From: SKLM01 sp050049955
GTDB taxonomy: Bacteria > Chloroflexota > Anaerolineae > B4-G1
NCBI GenBank assembly: GCA_050049955.1
Contig: JASFVG010000141.1
Coordinates: forward strand, 1-10,540
Direction of reading: 5' to 3'
Length of the DNA: 10,540 nt
The position numbers were made by a program, and so were the translations under genes. This document shows, one piece after another, positions 1 through 5,904 of the stretch. The notes beneath the pieces were generated by a model. That model saw only the letters and a program-made list of their open reading frames with translations. It was not told the origin of the DNA and made no database searches. Positions within the stretch are counted from its first letter, which is position 1, and the number at the start of each line of letters is the position of its first letter.

Positions 1-1674
1 AGTCAGGCAGACGTAGGACTCAACCTGATGACCTTCCCCGGGGACCAGGGCGCCGGCTTCTTCTTGCTCCTGGTCGCGCCCTCGGTCGATGTGCGTAGCG
101 ACGGGGCGATCCCGCGTGACGTGCTGCTGGTTCTCGATACGTCCGGCTCTATGGAGGGCGAGAAGCTCGCCCAGGCGAAGGACGCCCTAGCGTATGTCCT
201 CCAACACTTGAACGAGGAGGACCGCTTCAACGTCATCGCGTTCTCTACTGGGCTCACTCAGTACGCTCGGCAGCTGCGACCTGCCGCCGATGCAGCTGAG
301 GCCGCTGCCTGGGTCCAAAGCCTGGAGGCGATTGGAGGCACCAACATCAACCGGGCGCTGTTGGAGGCGCTGGCGGACGCGAGTGCGGAGCGACCCACGG
401 TGCTGATCTTCCTTACAGACGGGCTGCCTACCGAGGGCGTCACCGATATTGATGAGATCCTCGCCAATGTGGAATCCGCTAGCGCGGACAGCGTGCGGCT
501 TTTCGCCTTCGGTGTTGGTGACGACGTCAACACTGTACTGCTCGACTCGCTAGCCCAACAGAACCGCGGCACTTCAGGCTACGTACGCCCTCAGGAGAGG
601 GTGGACGAGGAGGTATCTGCCTTCTATGCCAAGATCAGGACGCCCGTCCTCACCGACCTGGGGCTAGACGTCGACAACGTCCTCTTAGAAGACGTGTATC
701 CCTATCCCCTACCAGACCTCTTCGCTGGATCCCAGCTGATCGTCACGGGCCGTTATCGGCCGTTGTCCGGCTATGGCCGTGTCTCCCGGATCACCCTGGC
801 TGGCAACGTGAGCGCGGAGCGCAGGGAGTTTGTCTACGAGGGGGTCTTCCGCGCCGGCGACGAGTTCGGAGATGCGCTGACAGACCCGATGAGCTTCATA
901 CCTCGCCTGTGGGCCACCCGGAAGATCGGGCACCTGTTGACTCAGATCCGGTTGCACGGCGAGAACAAGGAGTGGGTTGATGCCGTCATTGAGCTGAGCA
1001 TCCGCTACGGAGTGGTCACGCCCTACACCTCCTTCCTTGTGGAGGACGAGGACATTCTCACCGAAGCAGGACGCGAGCGGGCTGCACACGACTACATGGC
1101 CACCCCGGCGCCAGCGGTCTCTGGCGCACCCGCCGTGGAGCTGGCTGAGGAGGAGGCGAAGATGCGGGAGGCAGGTGCGGCGTTCGCTCCGGCATCGGTA
1201 GGGGGTGAGTTGCCGGGTGAGAAGGCTACCCCCGTGGTACAGCACGTCGGGCCCAAGGCCTTCGTCCTCCAGAACGGCGCGTGGGTAGACACGGCTTTCG
1301 ACACCGGCACCGGGGAAACCGAGCGTATCCCGTTTGGCTCGTCGGCCTACTTCGACTTGCTCGCTTCGCAGCCCAGTTGGGGGAAGATCATGGCGCTAGG
1401 CGATCGCGTCATCTTCGTGCCCGATTCGGGAACCGATCCTACGGCCTACGAGATCGTACCGGAAGCGGCCGACTCTGCGTCGCTGGTGGTGGCGGAGACC
1501 CCCGGGGTGGCACAGCCGACCGACCAGCCCGTCGAGCCAGTCGAGGTCACGGGGACCCCACCCCCAGGCGGGTCATCGGCTGCTTCGTCAAGCAGGGCCC
1601 TTTGTCCAGGGCCAATGGCGCTGTCGGGCGTCACCCTGGCGGCACTCGTGGTCTGGGGCGCACGCCGTCGCTAG
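1..1674 (+). CDS. VWA-domain (inter-alpha-trypsin inhibitor heavy chain-like) surface protein, 5'-truncated
   Basis: The frame is open to the first base (nine codons precede the ATG at 28), so the true start, and probably a VIT domain and a signal peptide, lie outside the window. Numbering from the ATG at 28, a VWA domain spans about residues 30-205. It has a complete metal-ion-dependent adhesion site: D-T-S-G-S (D37, S39, S41), T105 in GGTN, and D131 in LTDG. Residues 205-340 resemble the region that follows VWA in ITIH-like bacterial proteins. A Pro/Ala/Glu-rich linker follows. The last 26 residues (523-548) are a short Ser run, Cys-Pro-Gly-Pro, a hydrophobic stretch and a terminal Arg-Arg-Arg, which suggests a membrane anchor or sorting tail with the protein outside the cell. 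The ligand is unknown. Expected role is metal-dependent protein binding at the cell surface (family inference). The gene is convergent with the rest of the window. Confidence 0.88.
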   Translation, partial: SQADVGLNLMTFPGDQGAGFFLLLVAPSVDVRSDGAIPRDVLLVLDTSGSMEGEKLAQAKDALAYVLQHLNEEDRFNVIAFSTGLTQYARQLRPAADAAEAAAWVQSLEAIGGTNINRALLEALADASAERPTVLIFLTDGLPTEGVTDIDEILANVESASADSVRLFAFGVGDDVNTVLLDSLAQQNRGTSGYVRPQERVDEEVSAFYAKIRTPVLTDLGLDVDNVLLEDVYPYPLPDLFAGSQLIVTGRYRPLSGYGRVSRITLAGNVSAERREFVYEGVFRAGDEFGDALTDPMSFIPRLWATRKIGHLLTQIRLHGENKEWVDAVIELSIRYGVVTPYTSFLVEDEDILTEAGRERAAHDYMATPAPAVSGAPAVELAEEEAKMREAGAAFAPASVGGELPGEKATPVVQHVGPKAFVLQNGAWVDTAFDTGTGETERIPFGSSAYFDLLASQPSWGKIMALGDRVIFVPDSGTDPTAYEIVPEAADSASLVVAETPGVAQPTDQPVEPVEVTGTPPPGGSSAASSSRALCPGPMALSGVTLAALVVWGARRR

Positions 1675-1734
1675 CCGGCAGCCGTGCCCAGAGCTTCTGC
1701 ACCGGAGAGCTACCTTCGCAGCCGAGGGACGACA

Positions 1735-1765
1735 AAGCCTGTCCCCGTCGCTAGGGGACAGGCTT
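1735..1765. terminator. Bidirectional hairpin terminator between convergent genes
   Basis: The arms AAGCCTGTCCCC (1735-1746) and GGGGACAGGCTT (1754-1765) are perfectly complementary over 12 bp, with a 7-base loop. The hairpin sits in the 141-base gap between the rightward VWA gene (stop at 1674) and the leftward SRPBCC gene (stop at 1816), where both transcripts must end. No long T tract follows on the plus strand. On the minus strand the stem runs into CTTTG. It is therefore a strong hairpin with weak U tracts. The rest of the gap (1675-1734 and 1766-1815) shows no other feature. Confidence 0.75.
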
Positions 1766-1815
1766 CATGCTCCTGTAAATGCCCGTCATCACCCTGCGGC
1801 CCCCTGCTGGGGGGC

Positions 1816-2277
1816 TCAGGTCTCAGACTCAGCCAGTCGCTTCAGATTGGCCAAGCTCTGCTTGATGGCCCTGCGATTGCTGCCTCGCCCCACCAATGCG
1901 TCCGCGATCCGACCCAGGATGCCGCGGGGCTTGTAGTCCCAGATGAGCGTGAACAACGTGCCCGTGCCCGAGCTGTCGAAACGCCACTCCTCGCTCCCCG
2001 TAACGAAGTAGCTGCTCGGGGCTGCGTCGACGACCTCGACCTTTGAACTGCTGGGGAAGCTGTAGCCGGTGTATTCACCTTCCCAGCTGAAGACGCCTCC
2101 TATTGCCGGGACCGTGTCCGTGCGCACCACTGTCCCCGTACGGAGGGGCCGCGGTGTGAGGATCTGTACGCCTGCTACCCGACTGTCCCACTCAGGCCGG
2201 CGACCCACATCGTGGCACAGCCGAAACAGGTCAGTCGCTGCACTGGCAATGGCAATCTGTTCTACTAGTCGCGGCAT
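1816..2277 (-). CDS. SRPBCC / polyketide cyclase-like family protein
   Basis: A 153-aa protein with the START-like (SRPBCC) layout. An N-terminal strand (VEQIAIAS, with the typical P/A-T-D-L-F segment near residues 13-18) is followed by a W-D helix (PEWD around 28-31). Central beta strands carry F-S-W-E-G-E-Y and E-E-W-R-F, then a T-L-F-T-L-I-W-D-Y strand. A long C-terminal helix ends in AIKQSLANLKRLAE, the usual closing helix. The length matches the family (about 140-160 aa). Such proteins bind hydrophobic ligands or lipids in a cavity; the ligand here cannot be told. The ATG at 2277 has a GAGG 12-13 bases upstream, which is long spacing. The gene starts 35 bases after gcvPB on the same strand and may be co-transcribed, but has no obvious link to glycine metabolism. 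Confidence 0.8.
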   Translation of the reverse strand: MPRLVEQIAIASAATDLFRLCHDVGRRPEWDSRVAGVQILTPRPLRTGTVVRTDTVPAIGGVFSWEGEYTGYSFPSSSKVEVVDAAPSSYFVTGSEEWRFDSSGTGTLFTLIWDYKPRGILGRIADALVGRGSNRRAIKQSLANLKRLAESET

Positions 2278-2312
2278 GGGCTGCCCATCCTCACGGCCCG
2301 GCGTACTGGGGG

Positions 2313-3794
2313 CTAGGCTCCCTCATCCATCGGTCTCCAGCGAAGGACCAAGTCCCTGGCTGCCTTGACCTCGTCAAGCCGCCGCGTGGGCGCCGTATGC
2401 GGGGCCTGGTGGAGAAGCTCAGGGTTCTCCCTTGCTTCTTTGACGATGGCCAGCAGTGCGTCAGCAAACGCATCGAGCGTGTCCTTGCTCTCCGTCTCCG
2501 TCGGCTCGATCATCAACGCCTCCTCGACGATTAGCGGGAAGTAGACGGTCGGAGGGTGGAAGCCGTAGTCCATCAGCCGCTTGGCTATGTCCATCGTGTG
2601 GACGTCCTTATCCCGGATATCCTTCGGCGGGCCGGCCAGGACGAACTCGTGCATGCATGCGCGATCGTGCGATACCGGGTAGGTGCCCTGGAGACGTTCC
2701 CTGAGGTAGTTGGCGTTCAGCACGGCGTGCTCGGCAACCCGGCGGAGCCCCCTAGTCCCCAACATGCGGATGTACGTGTAGGCCTTGACCATCACCCCGA
2801 AGTGCCCGTAGAAGCTCTTCACGCGGCCAATCGTCCTGGCCGGGGTCACGAGCTCAAAGAACGGCACATCCTCCTCAGCTCGATCGGCGGCCAACCCGAC
2901 GATCGGACCTGGAAGGAAGTCGACCAGCCTGTCCGCGGCGCCGACAGGACCGGAACCGGGGCCCCCGCCGCCGTGGGGCGTGCTGAATGTCTTGTGCAAG
3001 TTGTAGTGTAGCACGTCAAAGCCCAGATCACCCGGGCGGGCAATTCCGAGCAGCGCGTTCATGTTCGCACCGTCGCCGTACATCAGACCGCCGTGCTTGT
3101 GCACGACGGCGCACACCGCCTCCACCTGCTTCTCGAATAGCCCCAGCGTGTTGGGGTTGGTCAGCATCATACCCACCAGGCGATCGCTGTGCTCCTCGCA
3201 AGCTGCCGTGAGGGACTCCAGGTCGACGTCACCTCGTGCGTCCGATGGGATCTCCACTACCTTCAGGCCGCTCATTGAGGTGCTGGCTGGATTCGTCCCG
3301 TGTGCGGAGTCGGGCACCAGGATCGTGTCCCGCTTTGTCTCGCCGCGATCGAGATGGTAGGCTCGCATCATCAGCACACCTGCCAGCTCACCGTGTGCCC
3401 CGGCGGCTGGCTGCAGGCTCACGCCCGCAAAGCCTCCGATCTCCTTCAGGAACTCCTGGAGCGTGTACGCAATGAATAGCGCGCCCTGCACCGTCTCCAG
3501 TGGCTGATACGGATGGATGTCCGTGATCCCGGGTAGTCGGGCGACAGCCTCGTTGATCTTGGGGTTGTGCTTCATAGTGCACGAGCCAAGGGGGTAGAAG
3601 CCCGTGTCGACGCCGAAGTTGAGCCGGGAGAGGCGCGTGTAGTGCCTGATCAGGTCCCCTTCACTCACCTCGGGAAGGGGCAGGTCGTCGCGTACGAGGC
3701 CCTCCGGCAGTTCCGCTCGGGGCACGTCAACGCCGGGAAGCGAGGCCGCGCAGCGACCGGAGCTTGAGATCTCAAAGATCAGCGGTCGGCTCAC
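2313..3794 (-). CDS. gcvPB: Glycine dehydrogenase (decarboxylating) subunit 2, P-protein beta-type subunit
   Basis: This is the C-terminal half of the P protein, the PLP enzyme that decarboxylates glycine and loads the aminomethyl group onto the lipoyl arm of GcvH. With the chosen start it is 493 aa, about the normal length. Visible motifs are R-L-S-R-L-N-F-G-V-D (54-63), Y-P-L-G-S-C-T-M-K-H-N-P-K (67-79), a D-S-A-H-G-T-N-P-A segment (162-170), and H-K-T-F-S-T-P-H-G-G-G-G-P-G at 267-280. The PLP Schiff-base lysine is K268. Translation is taken to start at GTG 3794, because GGAGGT lies 6 bases upstream and the family begins with S-R/E-P-L-I-F-E. A longer open frame reaching 3929 lies inside gcvPA and has no family similarity. 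GTG overlaps the gcvPA stop as GTGA, indicating translational coupling of the two P subunits. Confidence 0.96.
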   Translation of the reverse strand: MSRPLIFEISSSGRCAASLPGVDVPRAELPEGLVRDDLPLPEVSEGDLIRHYTRLSRLNFGVDTGFYPLGSCTMKHNPKINEAVARLPGITDIHPYQPLETVQGALFIAYTLQEFLKEIGGFAGVSLQPAAGAHGELAGVLMMRAYHLDRGETKRDTILVPDSAHGTNPASTSMSGLKVVEIPSDARGDVDLESLTAACEEHSDRLVGMMLTNPNTLGLFEKQVEAVCAVVHKHGGLMYGDGANMNALLGIARPGDLGFDVLHYNLHKTFSTPHGGGGPGSGPVGAADRLVDFLPGPIVGLAADRAEEDVPFFELVTPARTIGRVKSFYGHFGVMVKAYTYIRMLGTRGLRRVAEHAVLNANYLRERLQGTYPVSHDRACMHEFVLAGPPKDIRDKDVHTMDIAKRLMDYGFHPPTVYFPLIVEEALMIEPTETESKDTLDAFADALLAIVKEARENPELLHQAPHTAPTRRLDEVKAARDLVLRWRPMDEGA

Positions 3795-5125
3795 GTTGCC
3801 ACCTCCACAAGTGCTTCCACCAAGTGATCGATCGCTGGACGTGGGTTCATCTCCGTCACACAGACGAGCATCTGGTCCCCGAGTTCTGGGTAGTCCTGCC
3901 CCAGATCGTAGCCACCGATGATGCCCCATTCCTCGAGGAGCAGCTCGTTGATCTCACCAACGGGCCCCGGGCAGCGAACCGCGAACTCCTTAAAGAACGG
4001 CCTGTCTTGAGAGACGGAATAGCCATTGAGCGCGTCGATACGATTGGCCGCGTAGTGAGCTCTGTGGTAGCAGAGCTCGGCCACCTGACGCATCCCACAT
4101 CGGCCGAGGGCGGCCATGAAGACCGCTGCGGCCAAAGCCATGAGGCCCTGGTTGGTGCAGATGTTCGATGTAGCCCGTTCGCGTCGGATGTGCTGCTCAC
4201 GGGTGGCGAGCGTCAGGACAAACCCTCTCTCTCCGTCGGCGTCCACGGTCTGTCCCACAAGCCGCCCCGCCATCCTCCTTACGTACTTCATCCTTGTCGC
4301 GAAGAATCCGAGATACGGGCCGCCGAAGTTCAGTCCCAGTCCCAGACCCTGGCCCTCGCCGACCACAATATCGGCATCGAAATGCCCTGGCGGCTTCAGG
4401 AGACCCAGTGCGATCGGATCCGTCGCCACGACAAATAGAGCTCCCACTCCGTGAGCGGCCTGCGAAAGCCTTCCTAGGTCGTCGAAGCGCCCAAGGAAGT
4501 CCGGGTACTGGACTACCAAGCAGGCCGTGTCGTCGTCAAGGAGCTCAGCCGGATCGGTGGCTCCATCCTCGTCGCCTACGATGGTCAGACCCATCCCCTG
4601 GGTGTACGTGCGAACGACCTCCCGATACTCGGGATGGACGAAACGTGAGATCACAACCTTCTTCCGCCGCATTCGATGGACGCCTATCGCGGCAATCACC
4701 GCTTCCGCCGTGGACGTGGCACCGTCGTAGTGGGAAGCGTTCGACACGTCCATTCCCGTGAGGTCACAGATCATCGTTTGGTACTCGAAGATGGCCTGGA
4801 GCGTACCCTGACTAATCTCCGGTTGGTACGGTGTATAGGCTGTGTAGAACTCCCCGCGGCTCACCACCGCGTCCACGACCGCAGGCACGAAGTGGCGATA
4901 CGAGCCCGCGCCCAGGAAGCAGTTACCGGCCGTGGCGGTCAGGTTCCCCTCAGCCAGGGACCCCAGTTCCCACTTAGCGCCCAGCTCCGATATGGCTGGA
5001 GGAAGCTCCAACGGCGGGAAGCGGGCATCATCTGGTACATCGGCAAAGAGGTCTTCGATCGACTCGACGCCAATGGCCGCGAGCATAGCTTGCCGGTCGG
5101 CGTCACTGTGTGGAATGTAGGGCAT
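3791..5125 (-). CDS. gcvPA: Glycine dehydrogenase (decarboxylating) subunit 1, P-protein alpha-type subunit
   Basis: This is the N-terminal half of the split glycine decarboxylase, 444 aa as in other two-subunit systems. It opens with the family segment M-P-Y-I-P-H-S-D (1-8), followed by I-G-V-E-S-I-E-D-L-F (18-27). It contains F-L-G-A-G-S-Y-R-H-F-V-P (70-81), then Y-T-A-Y-T-P-Y-Q-P-E-I-S-Q-G (94-107) and S-H-Y-D-G-A-T-S-T-A-E-A (131-142), all characteristic of GcvPA. It pairs with GcvPB to form the PLP-dependent decarboxylase; the PLP lysine is in the partner. The ATG at 5125 has AGAGGTGA directly upstream, a good ribosome-binding site. It lies 67 bases after gcvH and overlaps gcvPB by 4 bases, so the three genes form one leftward gcv operon. 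Confidence 0.96.
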   Translation of the reverse strand: MPYIPHSDADRQAMLAAIGVESIEDLFADVPDDARFPPLELPPAISELGAKWELGSLAEGNLTATAGNCFLGAGSYRHFVPAVVDAVVSRGEFYTAYTPYQPEISQGTLQAIFEYQTMICDLTGMDVSNASHYDGATSTAEAVIAAIGVHRMRRKKVVISRFVHPEYREVVRTYTQGMGLTIVGDEDGATDPAELLDDDTACLVVQYPDFLGRFDDLGRLSQAAHGVGALFVVATDPIALGLLKPPGHFDADIVVGEGQGLGLGLNFGGPYLGFFATRMKYVRRMAGRLVGQTVDADGERGFVLTLATREQHIRRERATSNICTNQGLMALAAAVFMAALGRCGMRQVAELCYHRAHYAANRIDALNGYSVSQDRPFFKEFAVRCPGPVGEINELLLEEWGIIGGYDLGQDYPELGDQMLVCVTEMNPRPAIDHLVEALVEVAT

Positions 5126-5192
5126 GGGTCACCTCTTCAGCACAGAACGCGAAAGCGGCAGTGCGATCGCTCTGCGCCTGCTGCTTCGAGGC

Positions 5193-5582
5193 CTATCCCT
5201 CCTCTTCCTCAACGAGCGCCCTATACTCGTCGCCGCTCATCAGATCCTCGAACTCGTCGGGTTCGGACGGGTCGAGCCGGATCATCCAGCCATCCCCGTA
5301 GGGATCCTGATTGATGAGCTCCGGCGCAGCCTCCAACTCCTGGTTGACCGCGGTGACCTCCCCGCCAACCGGTGCATACAGATCGGAGGCAGCCTTCACG
5401 GACTCGACGATGCCGAAGGGCTCGGCGGCTTCCAAGACGTCCCCGACCATCGGCAGCTCGACGTAGACGACGTCGGATAGCGTCTCCTGGGCGTGGTCCG
5501 TGATACCACAGACGACTTCGTCGTCCGCCCATCGCGCCCACTCGTGGCTCTCAGCGTATCTTGCGTCTGGATCAAGTTTCAT
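5193..5582 (-). CDS. gcvH: Glycine cleavage system H protein (lipoyl carrier)
   Basis: A 129-aa lipoyl-carrier protein. It starts with R-Y-A-E-S-H-E-W (8-15) and has G-I-T-D-H-A-Q-E-T-L-S-D-V-V-Y-V-E-L-P (26-44). The lipoyl attachment site is G-I-V-E-S-V-K-A-A-S-D-L-Y-A-P (57-71), with K63 as the lipoylated residue. Late family motifs N-Q-E-L and D-P-Y-G-D-G-W-M follow, then an acidic tail ending E-E-E-E-G. It shuttles the methylamine group from GcvPA/PB to GcvT and then electrons to lipoamide dehydrogenase. The ATG at 5582 is preceded by AAAGGAG, a strong ribosome-binding site. It is the first gcv gene here; no gcvT precedes it, only a leader and a tRNA gene. Confidence 0.96.
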   Translation of the reverse strand: MKLDPDARYAESHEWARWADDEVVCGITDHAQETLSDVVYVELPMVGDVLEAAEPFGIVESVKAASDLYAPVGGEVTAVNQELEAAPELINQDPYGDGWMIRLDPSEPDEFEDLMSGDEYRALVEEEEG

Positions 5583-5780
5583 CGTTGCACTCCTTTCTCG
5601 TGGATAGGATTCGGGATGGTCCAGAGCCGTTGCGGTCTCGGCCGGTGGCTATGCACGCGGCCACTGGGTCGTAGCCTGAGCCCAGTCCAACAACGGGCAT
5701 AGTGGCCCGGTTCATACCTGGGAATCTCGGCGGCTTGCGGAATGGAGGGCTGGCCCTCCCGTGCGTCGAACGGTACCAAG
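5583..5780 (-). promoter_or_regulatory. Leader region between tRNA-Val and gcvH with overlapping alternative hairpins
   Basis: This 198-base stretch has no credible CDS. The segment 5659-5668 (plus strand GGCCACTGGG) has three possible pairing partners. AGTGGCC at 5701-5707 gives 7 bp, CCCAGT at 5681-5686 gives 6 bp, and CCGGTGGC at 5642-5649 gives 7 of 8 bp in the minus-strand RNA. These pairings exclude one another. A separate compact hairpin lies at 5744-5759. No glycine-riboswitch core is recognisable. The pairing pattern could be a regulatory leader for gcvH, but chance in GC-rich DNA is a fair alternative. No confident promoter was found inside it. Confidence 0.35.
5744..5759 (-). terminator. 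Possible hairpin terminator or processing stem after tRNA-Val
   Basis: GGAGGGC (5744-5750) and GCCCTCC (5753-5759) are exactly complementary. In RNA this folds as a 6-bp GC-rich stem with a 4-base loop, 22 bases beyond the tRNA 3' end on the minus strand. There is no U tract after it (the RNA continues AUUCCGC), so intrinsic termination is doubtful. It could instead allow partial read-through into gcvH or mark a processing site. Confidence 0.4.
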
Positions 5781-5854
5781 TGGGCGGTATAGGACTCGAA
5801 CCTATGACCTCCTCCTTGTAAGGGAGGCGCTCTGACCAGCTGAGCTAACCGCCC
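5781..5854 (-). tRNA. tRNA-Val, anticodon UAC
   Basis: Read on the minus strand, 74 bases fold into a full cloverleaf. The acceptor GGGCGGT pairs with ACCGCCC. The D stem is GCTC/GAGC with loop AGCTGGTCA. The anticodon stem CCTCC/GGAGG encloses loop CTTACAA, giving anticodon TAC (valine GUA/GUG codons). The variable loop is AGGTC. The T stem is ATAGG/CCTAT with loop TTCGAGT. The discriminator base is A. The 3' CCA is not encoded (the genome continues with CTTGG) and must be added post-transcriptionally. It lies between dcd and gcvH on the same strand and has its own promoter. Confidence 0.97.
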
Positions 5855-5875
5855 CACGAAACGCGGTCAGATTCG

Positions 5876-5904
5876 ATTATACTCACTATGGGGTACTTCG
5901 TCAA
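5876..5904 (-). promoter_or_regulatory. Sigma70-type promoter for tRNA-Val
   Basis: On the minus strand TTGACG (5904-5899) is followed by exactly 17 bases and then a perfect TATAAT (5881-5876). Transcription would start near 5869, about 15 bases before the tRNA 5' end. The -35 box overlaps the TGA stop codon of dcd (5903-5901). The close match to consensus and its placement make this a convincing stable-RNA promoter, which may also drive gcvH by read-through. Confidence 0.85.

Noticed and set aside
3795..3929. 45-codon N-terminal extension of gcvPB
   Set aside because: It lies wholly within gcvPA and has no family similarity. The GTG at 3794 has an ideal ribosome-binding site and matches the usual family start.
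5165..5172. GCGATCGC palindrome
   Set aside because: It resembles the HIP1 repeat of cyanobacteria, but it occurs singly and the gene content does not suggest that group; most likely chance.
4676..5314. 212-aa plus-strand ORF opposite gcvPA and gcvH
   Set aside because: It runs across two real genes and their gap, is Arg-rich and has no domain signal.
5583..5780. Glycine riboswitch ahead of gcvH
   Set aside because: The conserved aptamer core sequences could not be found on the minus strand. Only generic alternative hairpins are visible.
5579..5857. 92-aa leftward ORF covering the tRNA gene and the leader
   Set aside because: Its first 27 residues are a translation of the tRNA-Val gene (the familiar G-R-L-A-Q-L-V-R-A artefact), and the rest covers the non-coding leader.
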